From Bacteroidales bacterium (lineage in GTDB: Bacteria; Bacteroidota; Bacteroidia; Bacteroidales; UBA7960), in NCBI GenBank assembly GCA_007131125.1, contig SLRE01000099.1, forward strand, positions 1 through 15,780: a DNA stretch of 15,780 bases. Reading direction: 5' to 3'. The first letter of the stretch is position 1. The number at the start of each line of letters is the position of its first letter. A program made the translations under genes and the position numbers. Under the pieces are notes generated by a model, which saw only the letters and a list, made by a program, of their open reading frames with translations, ran no database searches and was not told the DNA's origin. Positions 7,549-15,335 of this stretch are shown here, in pieces.

Positions 7549-7564
7549 TCCCTTTTGGAAAAAT

Positions 7565-7596
7565 AAAAAAGCCCGGAGATCTCTCCGGGCTTTTTT
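7565..7596. terminator. Bidirectional Rho-independent terminator
   Basis: The perfect stem GCCCGGAG/CTCCGGGC (within 7571-7590, 4-base loop ATCT) is flanked by six A on the left and six T on the right. It therefore gives a U-tract in both directions. It lies 22 bases past the symporter stop and 32 bases past the stop of the converging minus-strand gene, and should end both transcripts. Confidence 0.93.
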
Positions 7597-7622
7597 ATTT
7601 TTTATGTGGTCCAGTATAATAA

Positions 7623-10600
7623 TTACCAGCCAGGTACAAAGTTAAGTCCCCATACCCCTTTTGAGATCCCCCTCGTATGGAAGGGGAAAGCATAATAGGG
7701 TTCCAGGATCAGGGCTCCAAAAACATTGATACGCAGAGATGGGCCGGTGCTGAAAACCGGAAATCTTTTTCCTTCATCCATGGCTTTGGAACGGTCGAGG
7801 GTAATTCTGGTATCATCATTCCAGGCAACCCCTGCATCAAAAAACAGTGCCAGTTCGGTAAAGAAAATATTGCTGGAGATCATGGCAAGCCTTTCCGGAC
7901 CGGTAAACGGCAAACGTATTTCCACCCCACCAAGGAGGGCGCGGCTACCTAACAACTGGTCGAAAGTAAACTGCTCGTCAACTGCATCCTCAAGGCGGTT
8001 AAATGACCCGAAGTCATAACCCCTCACCCACCCGGGATAACCGAGATACAGCGGATAAAACAGGTCATTATCTGCTTCTCTTCCGTAGCGACCGTAATGG
8101 ATTCCCCTTACGGCGAAGGTAAATGGCCTTGCCCGCCAATAGCGCCGGTAGTCGGCGGTTACATTCCACATATCAACCCTTCCAAAGTACTTATCAAGGC
8201 CCAAACGATACCGCTGCCCTACCATTGGGGAAGCCAGGCCAAAGTAGGAGTTGTCTCCCACGTAAGCAGTACTGAGTTGCTGAAGGCTAAACCCGGAAGG
8301 AGCATCAAGGCGCTCTCGATCCTGTCCTATCCTGAAGCCCTGGTAATAATAATTGTTGATGGCATCTATCCTGAAATAATAAAATGCCAGACTTGCCCCA
8401 AATTCCAGGCGGCGGGTGGTGGAAAAAGGGTAAGAAGCAAAGGCACTGATGCGATCTTCGAAGGTTCTTTGCATCAGCAATTGCATATTATCCACAATGG
8501 CAGGCTCCCCATCAACATTGATGGTATCCCTTACAAGCCGGAGCCTGGCAAAAGGATATGGAATGTGCGAAATCATTCCTCCCCAGTTGATCCTACTTTT
8601 TTGATTCAGATAACCTACCTGGGCTCCAAAGTCATAGATCTCTCCATTAACAGCTGCGGCAGCAAACATCTGGTTGTCGCCGGTAATGTCGCTGAACAAC
8701 ATGCTGACTCCCCCGGCAACCCCGGTACCAAAGCGATTGGTGGCCATTCCAACACCTGAGCTCCCGATAAAAGTTAAGGAAAACTGAGGCCTGAAAGGTT
8801 TTTCGGCAAATGAGTCCACCGGAAAGATGGGATCCATGGGTTCTATTTCCAGGTTGGCATCCACTATAGGGCGTGTAGGCCTTTCGAGCGGTGGCAAAGT
8901 AGAGGCAGTTAAATCTAATTTTTTGGGATCAACCTGCACCCAGTCGAAATCAGATTCGTTTGCCCTGAAAATGGAATATTTACCGTGCTGATAATGGGAG
9001 TACATGACCTCGCCGGTTTCACGGGCCACGGAAATGGCCGGCGACAGATGGGTAATCCCGCTGATTCCGGTAAAGTAATCAGTAAGACGGTAAACTTCCT
9101 GCTTGTCAATATCAAGATAAAAAAGGTTACGGAATCCATCGCTGTTACTCAGGAAATAGATTCCTTTCTGGTCTTTGGCAAAAACAGGGTTAATGTTATC
9201 TGCCCCCGGAAAGATATCAAAGACTTCAACGGTTCTGTTTTCATCCCGCATGTCCATAACCGCCAGGTTAAATAGAAAGTTGGGGTTTTGACCCTGGGAG
9301 CTCTGGGGCCTGTCGGTAGCAAAAGTCAGCCAGTTTCCGTCTGCCGACCAGGATGGATGGAGGTATGAAAACCTGTCATTGGTAAGATTGGTAACTTGTT
9401 TAGTTTCCAGGTCGAATTTGAAAAGGTCCGGGCGTCCATCAACCAACCCGTTGAAAACAATATACCTTCCATTGGGCGACCAGCTTGGATTGTTCAGGGA
9501 GGGAACTCCTGGAACTCTGACCGTTCTGGTGCGTCTTGGGCGATCGACATCTACAATAATAAACTGGTTAACACCCTGCTTAACCCCCACATGTATAAAC
9601 CTTTTTCCATCGGGAGACCATGAACCCACGGACTCAAAAAAGTTAAAACCATCTATGTCCATGCTCCTTGTACTACTGGCCAGTTTATGTTTTATATCCC
9701 CTGTATGGGCGTCGGCAAGAAAAAGGTCGATGGAAAACAAATCGCGTTCAGAGAAAAAGGAAACCATACTTCCATCGGGACTAATGGAGGGGCTGATATT
9801 GATATGTCCGGCATTTTCGGAGGATATGGTTTTTTTACCCCGGGCTACATGTCTGGCACTGTCGGCCATAAAAGGTTCAAAATGGGTAATGGTGGAACTT
9901 TTCCAGATATCGGAAACCGTTCTTGCGCTGAGTCCCAGCACCCTTTCCATGGCCCGTTCATAACCAAATTTCGCTGTTTCTCTGAATAATGGAGCTATCA
10001 GGGAATCTCCCCAGGTACGCCCCATAAAGGCTACAACTGCATGCCCGTAACGATAAGGATTGTATTGGTAACTGCGGGTCATATCGCGGAGGGATGGAAA
10101 ATCATCTTTATGAACCGCATCCCTGATGACCATGGCAGTGTGGGAGTCCACACTACCAATGGAAAAATATTCGGCCATACCCTCTACCAACCACAAAGGA
10201 AGGTTACGCAATGAATTCAATGAGAGGGAGTCGTCAATAAACATGGCCCTGAATTGAAAAACGTGTACCAGCTCATGCCCGATCACATGGTCGGTCTGGG
10301 CATTGGTTTGCAATATGGGCATGACCACGCGGTTTCTCAAGGCTTCGGTAACCCCTCCAACTCCCACACCAATATTCCCGCTCACAGCGGTGGTTTGCTG
10401 AAAGTCGGGGTGATTGGCATAGATCAGGATGGGGTTTTGAGTTTCAAAAGTATCAAGAAAAAGCTGCTGGTGTCGCTTAAACCATTTTTCATACTTGTTT
10501 GCAACTGCATGGGGCACGGAGTCATTCTCGAAATAATGATAGACATCAAAATTGGGAGATTGAAAAACTTCAAAATTAAATGATCGGTAGCTAGGTTTAT

Positions 10601-10703
10601 TCCGGCCAAAATATTGTGCCTGAGCATCCTGTATAAACAAAAACAGCAATATGAAAAGTGCTGACAAACTCAGCACACGTGTGGCAAAAGGAGGAGTTTT
10701 CAT
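7623..10703 (-). CDS. Envelope protein: gluzincin metallopeptidase + TolB-like propeller + Omp85-like barrel
   Basis: Read from the ATG at 10703 (the GTG just before it is less likely), the product has 1026 residues. Residues 1-29 are a Sec signal ending DAQAQ. An N-terminal peptidase domain carries HELVH (143-147) and, 26 residues on, the third zinc ligand Glu174 in WLVEGMAEY: a complete gluzincin site of the peptidase MA type. Residues about 280-600 hold repeated SPDG, SPNG and SADG motifs followed by beta strands and F-x-D/DLF patterns, the PD40 repeats of a TolB-like propeller. After a proline-rich linker (about 610-650) the last 380 or so residues are beta-barrel. They contain WVRGYDFG (VRGY at 893-896), matching the loop-6 VRGF/Y motif of BamA/Omp85 proteins, then GGVEIRLPFTGPE and LALFFDAGVAW, and a final aromatic Trp. 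The domain order suggests a periplasmic or surface protease tethered to an outer-membrane pore or insertase. The substrate is unknown. It is a single gene, divergent from the aminotransferase. Confidence 0.88.
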   Translation of the reverse strand: MKTPPFATRVLSLSALFILLFLFIQDAQAQYFGRNKPSYRSFNFEVFQSPNFDVYHYFENDSVPHAVANKYEKWFKRHQQLFLDTFETQNPILIYANHPDFQQTTAVSGNIGVGVGGVTEALRNRVVMPILQTNAQTDHVIGHELVHVFQFRAMFIDDSLSLNSLRNLPLWLVEGMAEYFSIGSVDSHTAMVIRDAVHKDDFPSLRDMTRSYQYNPYRYGHAVVAFMGRTWGDSLIAPLFRETAKFGYERAMERVLGLSARTVSDIWKSSTITHFEPFMADSARHVARGKKTISSENAGHINISPSISPDGSMVSFFSERDLFSIDLFLADAHTGDIKHKLASSTRSMDIDGFNFFESVGSWSPDGKRFIHVGVKQGVNQFIIVDVDRPRRTRTVRVPGVPSLNNPSWSPNGRYIVFNGLVDGRPDLFKFDLETKQVTNLTNDRFSYLHPSWSADGNWLTFATDRPQSSQGQNPNFLFNLAVMDMRDENRTVEVFDIFPGADNINPVFAKDQKGIYFLSNSDGFRNLFYLDIDKQEVYRLTDYFTGISGITHLSPAISVARETGEVMYSHYQHGKYSIFRANESDFDWVQVDPKKLDLTASTLPPLERPTRPIVDANLEIEPMDPIFPVDSFAEKPFRPQFSLTFIGSSGVGMATNRFGTGVAGGVSMLFSDITGDNQMFAAAAVNGEIYDFGAQVGYLNQKSRINWGGMISHIPYPFARLRLVRDTINVDGEPAIVDNMQLLMQRTFEDRISAFASYPFSTTRRLEFGASLAFYYFRIDAINNYYYQGFRIGQDRERLDAPSGFSLQQLSTAYVGDNSYFGLASPMVGQRYRLGLDKYFGRVDMWNVTADYRRYWRARPFTFAVRGIHYGRYGREADNDLFYPLYLGYPGWVRGYDFGSFNRLEDAVDEQFTFDQLLGSRALLGGVEIRLPFTGPERLAMISSNIFFTELALFFDAGVAWNDDTRITLDRSKAMDEGKRFPVFSTGPSLRINVFGALILEPYYAFPFHTRGISKGVWGLNFVPGW

Positions 10704-10774
10704 CACTGGGAATTTTATTTTTTATAACCTTTTTTACTAACCAACTTAAAAACGGAAATGACTGAATAATAGTG

Positions 10775-10808
10775 CAAAATTTATTCCATTTTATTTCGCA
10801 CCTGCAAA
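10775..10808 (-). promoter_or_regulatory. Possible promoter of the protease-propeller-barrel gene
   Basis: On the minus strand TTTG (10805-10808) precedes TAAATTTTG (10775-10783) by 21 bases. The second element has one base more than the strict TAnnTTTG. TGCAAAATTT occurs twice, 30 bases apart (10773-10782 and 10803-10812), so the assignment of boxes is ambiguous. Confidence 0.35.
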
Positions 10809-10861
10809 ATTTTAAACACTTATACAAAGGTATTTGTTTGCCCGGGCTTGGCTACAAAAAG

Positions 10862-10892
10862 TGTGATTATTAGTTTTTTTTTATCAATTTTG
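10862..10892 (+). promoter_or_regulatory. Possible promoter of the class V aminotransferase gene
   Basis: TGTG (10862-10865) and CAATTTTG (10885-10892) each differ by one base from the -33 TTTG and -7 TAnnTTTG elements and are spaced by 19 bases. Transcription would start close to 10899, giving a leader of only about 10 bases. The call is weak but has normal geometry. Confidence 0.38.
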
Positions 10893-10908
10893 CACAAACA
10901 TAATTATT

Positions 10909-12387
10909 ATGCAAACCCTGGAAGAATATTTTGCTCCGTTTCGTCAAAACATTGTTGGGATCAACCAAACCTATAAGGGGCCTTATGGGGTGCAAAAAAT
11001 CGTTTATGCCGACTGGATAGCCAGCGGGCGTATGTACGCACCCATTGAGCAAAGAATCAGCAATGTTATCGGGCCGTTTGTGGCAAACACCCATACCGAA
11101 GCCAGCGAAACCGGCACCCTGATGACAAAAGCTTATCACCATGCTTTAAAACTCATCAAGCAACATGTCAATGCAGGCCCCAAAGATGTAATCATCACGG
11201 CCGGTAGTGGAATGACCACGGTGATCAATAAATTCCAGCGGATGCTTGGCTTGCGAATCTGTGGAAAACTCAGCCATAAGGATTGTATTATGGATGATGA
11301 AAAACCGGTAGTTTTTATTTCCCATATGGAACACCACAGCAACCATACCCCATGGTTCGAAACCCATGCTGATATTGTACAGCTCAAACCTAATGATGAT
11401 TTGTTGATTGACATCGAAGAGTTACGCACACAGCTGGAAAAGTACAAAGACCGCAAACTGAAAATCGGGTCTTTCACGGCCTGCTCCAATGTTACAGGAA
11501 TACAGACTCCGGTTCATCAAATGGCCAGACTCATGCACGAATACAATGGTGTGTGCCTGATCGACTATGCAGCTTCAGCTCCTTATGTAGACATCAATAT
11601 GCATCCGGAAGACCCCATGGAAAAACTGGATGCCATCGTTTTTTCCCCTCACAAATTTTTAGGCGGCCCGGGAAGCTCAGGTGTGCTGATTTTTGATTCG
11701 GCCTTTTACAACAGCCTGGTTCCTGATAATCCGGGTGGAGGCACCGTGGAGTGGACAAATGCCTGGGGTGAATACAAATATACCGATGATATTGAAGCCC
11801 GCGAAGATGGCGGCACCCCGGGGTTTTTACAAGCCATTCGCACCGCATTATGCATCGACCTGAAAAACCAGATGGGCACCCAGAACATAAAAAAACGGGA
11901 AGATGAATTGCTTAAACTAGCCATAGACGGGCTTTCTAAAATCCCGGATGTAAACATTCTGGCAGGGAATGAAAAGGAACGGCTGCCAGTGATCTCATTT
12001 TATTTTAAGCATATACACTACAACCTTGTTGTGAAGCTGCTGAGCGACCGCTTTGGCATACAGGTAAGGGGCGGTTGCGCCTGTGCAGGCACCTACGGAC
12101 ACTTTCTGCTGGAAGTGGATTATGAGCTTTCTCACATGATCACCGAAAAGATCAATTCGGGCGATCTGTCTGATAAACCCGGATGGATCAGGATATCACT
12201 GCACCCCACCATGACCAATGAAGAAGTAGAATATATTTTGAAAGCCATCAGGCAGATCCATGAAAAACATGAAGATTGGGGAAAAGATTATGAATACCTG
12301 AACCGTCAAAATGAGTTCCGCCACAAATTGGCACCCAAAGATCCGGTGGAAAAGGTAACAGACTGGTTTACCATGCCCATGCCCTGA
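10909..12387 (+). CDS. Class V aminotransferase, SufS/CsdA-like PLP enzyme
   Basis: The 492-residue product is longer than SufS (about 406). Motifs follow the group II cysteine desulfurase order. MEHHSNHTPW (His142/His143) corresponds to EHHAN-x-x-PW, whose His stacks on PLP. IDYAAS has Asp219 for the pyridine nitrogen. FSPHKFLGGPGSSG has the PLP Schiff-base Lys249. VRGGCACAG (386-394) matches the active-site cysteine loop R-x-G-x-x-C-A. Two features differ from true SufS: the Gln of the D-x-A-Q motif is replaced (DYAA), and the loop has two cysteines, Cys390 and Cys392. There is also a C-terminal extension of about 60 residues after the ISLHPTMTNEEVEYI segment. No sufBCD, iscU or selenium gene is near. 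It is therefore a cytosolic PLP enzyme acting on an amino acid, possibly a cysteine desulfurase or lyase; the exact reaction is open. The fold and cofactor are secure. Confidence 0.88.
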   Translation: MQTLEEYFAPFRQNIVGINQTYKGPYGVQKIVYADWIASGRMYAPIEQRISNVIGPFVANTHTEASETGTLMTKAYHHALKLIKQHVNAGPKDVIITAGSGMTTVINKFQRMLGLRICGKLSHKDCIMDDEKPVVFISHMEHHSNHTPWFETHADIVQLKPNDDLLIDIEELRTQLEKYKDRKLKIGSFTACSNVTGIQTPVHQMARLMHEYNGVCLIDYAASAPYVDINMHPEDPMEKLDAIVFSPHKFLGGPGSSGVLIFDSAFYNSLVPDNPGGGTVEWTNAWGEYKYTDDIEAREDGGTPGFLQAIRTALCIDLKNQMGTQNIKKREDELLKLAIDGLSKIPDVNILAGNEKERLPVISFYFKHIHYNLVVKLLSDRFGIQVRGGCACAGTYGHFLLEVDYELSHMITEKINSGDLSDKPGWIRISLHPTMTNEEVEYILKAIRQIHEKHEDWGKDYEYLNRQNEFRHKLAPKDPVEKVTDWFTMPMP

Positions 12388-12404
12388 TCTTTTAAAAAAG
12401 GGGA

Positions 12405-12788
12405 CTATGAGCTGAAGATGCGCTGAAGCTGCTTTACCTGGGTGTTCCACAGCAACTCAGAAAACTCAAGGTCATCCGGTTCAGCATAGTCCGTAATAAT
12501 GAGGGCGAGCTCGGAAGAAACCGGCTCAAAGGAAATGCGCATTTCCAGGGTGTGATCTTTGTGGAAGTCATCCAGCCATAAAAACTCCACATATTCATTT
12601 TCTTTTTGCTTTACAAGGCGGGCCGTTTGTTCGGAACCTTCCCATTTAAAACGAAAGATATCCCCATCGAACAGCACCTCGTCGGCAAACCATCTGGAAA
12701 GACCCTCGGGTGTGGAAATAAGTGTATACAACAACCTTGGGGAAGTCTTTAGGTTGTATTCCAGGGTATACTTAAGCAAACCGTCCAT
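12405..12788 (-). CDS. START-like (SRPBCC-fold) domain protein
   Basis: Read from the ATG at 12788, the product has 127 residues. The sequence is a single START-like/AHSA1-type helix-grip domain: an opening strand YTLEYNL, then TSPRLLYTLISTPEGLSRWF with the conserved L-W/S-x-W-F-A-D turn, a strand DIFRFKWEGSEQ, a second FLWLDD strand, and a C-terminal long helix ending QLQRIF. Small START-like proteins of this type are widespread in Bacteroidota. Relatives in the wider fold bind hydrophobic ligands or act as co-chaperones, and the function here is unknown. An upstream ATG at 12818 would add ten residues not typical of the family, so I prefer the inner start. It converges on the aminotransferase with 17 bases between stops and no clear terminator there. 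The protein is probably cytosolic, as there is no signal peptide. Confidence 0.82.
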   Translation of the reverse strand: MDGLLKYTLEYNLKTSPRLLYTLISTPEGLSRWFADEVLFDGDIFRFKWEGSEQTARLVKQKENEYVEFLWLDDFHKDHTLEMRISFEPVSSELALIITDYAEPDDLEFSELLWNTQVKQLQRIFSS

Positions 12789-12945
12789 GGCAAAGAAATT
12801 TAGAACTGTATTCCGCAATATACAAAAAATTATTGCGATTTTATTTTTTTATGGGTTTATTTTAAATATTCAAAGCAGTTATTTTACCGAAAGTCTACAA
12901 AAGCTTAAGCGGCTTCTTTTTCAGGAAAAACATGAAGCAAATGAT

Positions 12946-12953
12946 TATTTTTG
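12946..12953 (+). promoter_or_regulatory. -7 promoter element of the EamA transporter gene
   Basis: TATTTTTG is an exact match to the Bacteroidota -7 element and ends 19 bases before the TTG start codon. Transcription would begin near 12960 with a leader of about a dozen bases. No clear TTTG is seen at the -33 position. The remainder of the gap 12789-12945 is AT-rich without a recognisable gene. Confidence 0.5.
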
Positions 12954-12972
12954 CCGCATCAATTCAGGATAG

Positions 12973-13911
12973 TTGGCAAAAAACAAAATATACATATACT
13001 CACTGGCCCTGATGGCGGTTTTATTCTGGGGCATCAGCTATGTTTGGACTACCATGGCATTTGAGTATTACAAGCCCATCACCGTAATGCTCATTCGCCT
13101 GGTGATAGCCACCCTGCTGATGTATATTATTTTCAGGGCAAGAAACCTTGGGGAAAAAGTTCACCGCAGCGACTATAAAGATTTTGTGATCCTTTCCTTC
13201 TTTTCTCCGTTTTGTTTTTTTATCGGTGAAAACTTTGGCCTGCTGCACACCTCACCAACCATTGCTGCCGTGATCATCGCCACCATCCCTGTTTTTACGC
13301 CAATCCTTGGGTATGTGGCTTTCCGGGAAAGGCTTTCCTTAATCAACATTCTGGGTTTCCTGGTTTCTTTTGCCGGGGTAATGATCATGGTGCTGGATTT
13401 TGAATTCAGGTTCAGTGCCTCCCCCCTTGGGGTTTTCTTCTTGTTTTTCGGAGTAATATCAGCCCTTATCAACATCGTCTTCCTGAAAAAACTGACCCTT
13501 AAATATTCATCGTTTACCATTATTGGGGTTCAGAATTTTCTTGGGATTTGGTTTTTCCTCCCGGTATTCCTGATAATGGACTACAGCCACTTTATTACGG
13601 TAAGGCCTTCCTTGCAGGTGGTTGCAGCACTGGTTGCCCTGGCGGTTTTTGGCTCCACTCTGGCATTTATGTTTTACACCACTGCGGTGCGATCCATAGG
13701 TATTGCCCGTACGGCAATTTTTGCCAACATGATACCGGTGGTTACCGCCATCACTTCCTTTCTCATACTTGGTGAAGCCCTGGACCTTAGCAAAATCATC
13801 GGGATGGTGGTGGTGATATGCGGGTTGCTGATGACACAAATTTCCAGGTTAAGAAACCGTAAAAAAAAGCAGGCGGCAGAATACCCGGTTCCCGGGCAAA
13901 AAAAAGAATAA
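12973..13911 (+). CDS. EamA/DMT-superfamily transporter (probable metabolite exporter)
   Basis: The 312-residue product has ten hydrophobic helices arranged as two EamA repeats (about 8-140 and 150-292), the normal size for this family. The first repeat has ALMAVLFWGISYVWTTMAF and later TIPVFTPILGYVAFRERLS. The second has the equivalent IPVVTAITSFLILGEALDLS. The paired P-x-(F/V)-T...(R/G)E-x-L motifs are the family signature. It is an inner-membrane protein, and relatives export amino acids, nucleobases or sugars; no substrate can be assigned. The start is TTG, directly preceded in frame by TAG, so no longer version is possible. The next in-frame ATG (residue 14) would delete most of helix one. 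AGGA lies 6 bases upstream of the TTG. The C-terminal tail is basic (RLRNRKKKQ). The gene is a single unit, and its stop is just before the tRNA promoter. Confidence 0.9.
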   Translation: MAKNKIYIYSLALMAVLFWGISYVWTTMAFEYYKPITVMLIRLVIATLLMYIIFRARNLGEKVHRSDYKDFVILSFFSPFCFFIGENFGLLHTSPTIAAVIIATIPVFTPILGYVAFRERLSLINILGFLVSFAGVMIMVLDFEFRFSASPLGVFFLFFGVISALINIVFLKKLTLKYSSFTIIGVQNFLGIWFFLPVFLIMDYSHFITVRPSLQVVAALVALAVFGSTLAFMFYTTAVRSIGIARTAIFANMIPVVTAITSFLILGEALDLSKIIGMVVVICGLLMTQISRLRNRKKKQAAEYPVPGQKKE

Positions 13912-13917
13912 ACCCCC

Positions 13918-13947
13918 TTTGTGTTTAAAAATTGTTTACTATTTTTG
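13918..13947 (+). promoter_or_regulatory. Promoter of tRNA-Met
   Basis: TTTG (13918-13921) and TATTTTTG (13940-13947) match both Bacteroidota sigma elements exactly, with 18 bases between them. This is the best full promoter in the window. It predicts a start near 13954, just ahead of the tRNA 5' end at 13961. Confidence 0.75.
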
Positions 13948-13960
13948 CACCACCTTAACC

Positions 13961-14034
13961 GGCGGGGTAGCTCAGGTGGTTAGAGCGTCGGATTCATAAC
14001 CCGAAGGTCACGGGTTCAACTCCCGTCCCCGCTA
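13961..14034 (+). tRNA. tRNA-Met (anticodon CAT), probably elongator
   Basis: The 74-base sequence folds as a standard cloverleaf. The acceptor GGCGGGG (13961-13967) pairs with CCCCGCT (14027-14033, first pair G-U). The D stem is GCTC/GAGC. The anticodon loop TTCATAA (13993-13999) has CAT at 13995-13997. The T arm is ACGGG-TTCAACT-CCCGT (14010-14026), and the discriminator A is at 14034. CCA is not encoded. The acceptor starts with a paired base, and the anticodon stem lacks the three G-C pairs of initiator tRNA, so elongator Met is most likely. An Ile tRNA with lysidine-modified CAT is less likely but not excluded. It is transcribed alone, with its own promoter and terminator. Confidence 0.95.
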
Positions 14035-14041
14035 CAAGCAG

Positions 14042-14080
14042 GCCCTTGTAAACTTTTGATTTGCAGGGGCTTTTTTTTTT
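14042..14080 (+). terminator. Rho-independent terminator of tRNA-Met
   Basis: An 11-bp stem with two G-U pairs joins GCCCTTGTAAA (14042-14052) to TTTGCAGGGGC (14060-14070) around a 7-base loop. It is followed by an uninterrupted run of ten T (14071-14080). It begins 8 bases after the tRNA. The rest of the gap to dinB (14081-14218) is AT-rich with no recognisable gene. Confidence 0.9.
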
Positions 14081-14218
14081 GGGTATTTTCATTTACAAAT
14101 CAGGGAATCATACTATTCGCAGGAATACTTTATCTTCGCAAAAATTATTATCCGAACCTAGCATAATTGACAACCCCCATAAACCTCTGCAATACCTTTA
14201 CTTTAGCCTGAAGCCCCA

Positions 14219-15295
14219 ATGCCCTGCCGCAAAATCATACACATCGACATGGATGCCTTTTATGCATCGGTAGAGCAGCGCGACCATCAGGAATACAGGG
14301 GAAAGCCCCTGGCGGTTGGTGGTGGAAGCGGCCGTGGGGTGGTGGCGGCAGCCAGCTACGAAGCCCGTAAATTCGGCGTAAGGTCGGCTATGCCGGGGGC
14401 CCTGGCAAGAAAAAAATGCCCGGAATTGATTTTTGTTAAACCCAGGTTTGAAGTTTACAAAGCCCTGTCCCGGCAGATCCGAGACATCTTTTACGAATAC
14501 ACCGACCTGGTAGAGCCCCTTTCTCTGGATGAGGCATTTCTGGATGTAACCCATCCCAAAAAAGGAAAAAATTCCGCCACCCTTATTGCAATGGAAATCC
14601 GTAAAAGGATAGATGAAGATTTGCAACTCAAGGCTTCTGCGGGAATTTCTTACAATAAGTTCCTGGCAAAAATCGCTTCGGATGTAAACAAGCCCAACGG
14701 GCAATTTGTGATAAAACCTGAGCAGGCAGAGGGTTTTATTGAAGCATTGCCCATCGAAAAATTTTTCGGGGTGGGGAAGGTCACCGCCGAAAAATTTAAA
14801 AAACTTGGCATCCACAGCGGAAAAGAGCTCAAGGAAGTCAGCAGGGAAAAGTTGCAGAAACATTTTGGAAAACACGGGATGTTTTTTTTCAGTATTGCCC
14901 GGGGGGAGGATTTAAGGCAAGTGGAGCCTCAAAGGGTTCGTAAATCTGTGGGAGCAGAAAACACTTTTTCAACCGACCTGTTAAGCACTGAAGAGCTAAA
15001 CCATGCCCTTGAAGAAATTTGCAGCGAGCTATACCGCAGGCTTATAAAAGCAGAAATGTATGGCAAGACCATTACCCTGAAAATAAAATATCATGACTTT
15101 ACGCAAATAACCCGCAGCCGCACTTTTCCCATTGCCCTGCAATCAGAAAACCTGATCCGGGAAGTTTCCCGCGAACTACTCCATCAGCACCGTGAACCCG
15201 ATAAACCCATCCGTTTGCTCGGAGTTTCTTTTTCCATGCTGGAAAAAAAAGGAATTCTTCCTGGTAAACAATTGCGTCTTGACCTTAAATTTTAA
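14219..15295 (+). CDS. dinB: DNA polymerase IV (Y-family translesion polymerase)
   Basis: The 358-residue product is full length for DinB. It copies past DNA lesions in an error-prone way. Palm motifs are intact: HIDMDAFYASVE (8-19) with metal ligand Asp10, and SLDEAFLD (102-109) with Asp104 and Glu105. The steric-gate position that excludes ribonucleotides appears to be Tyr15 rather than the Phe of E. coli Pol IV. The finger segment VVAAASYEARKFGVRSAMPG and the helix-hairpin-helix around IEKFFGVGKVTAEKFKKLG are typical, as is the little-finger domain (about 235-350). The C-terminus, KQLRLDLKF, contains a QLxLxL-like match to the beta-clamp binding peptide. The start ATG at 14219 gives the correct N-terminus; no Shine-Dalgarno is seen. 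A weak -7-like TATCTTCG lies at 14131-14138. No umuC/umuD, imuB or lexA gene is nearby, so SOS control cannot be judged. Confidence 0.96.
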   Translation: MPCRKIIHIDMDAFYASVEQRDHQEYRGKPLAVGGGSGRGVVAAASYEARKFGVRSAMPGALARKKCPELIFVKPRFEVYKALSRQIRDIFYEYTDLVEPLSLDEAFLDVTHPKKGKNSATLIAMEIRKRIDEDLQLKASAGISYNKFLAKIASDVNKPNGQFVIKPEQAEGFIEALPIEKFFGVGKVTAEKFKKLGIHSGKELKEVSREKLQKHFGKHGMFFFSIARGEDLRQVEPQRVRKSVGAENTFSTDLLSTEELNHALEEICSELYRRLIKAEMYGKTITLKIKYHDFTQITRSRTFPIALQSENLIREVSRELLHQHREPDKPIRLLGVSFSMLEKKGILPGKQLRLDLKF

Positions 15296-15335
15296 CCATG
15301 CTTTTATAATTAATAAACCTTTTTAGCTAAATAAA

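Noticed and set aside
8097..8759. 220-codon open frame on the plus strand inside the barrel-coding region
   Set aside because: It is antisense to a well-supported gene with domain motifs. Its translation has no signal, motif or family resemblance, and the frame is explained by codon bias of the opposite strand.
9379..9963. 194-codon plus-strand frame antisense to the propeller repeats
   Set aside because: It is a shadow of the minus-strand gene, whose PD40 repeats run continuously through this stretch.
13961..14080. tRNA 3' end as an integration attachment site
   Set aside because: No second copy of the tRNA 3' sequence, integrase gene or island-like content is seen in the window.
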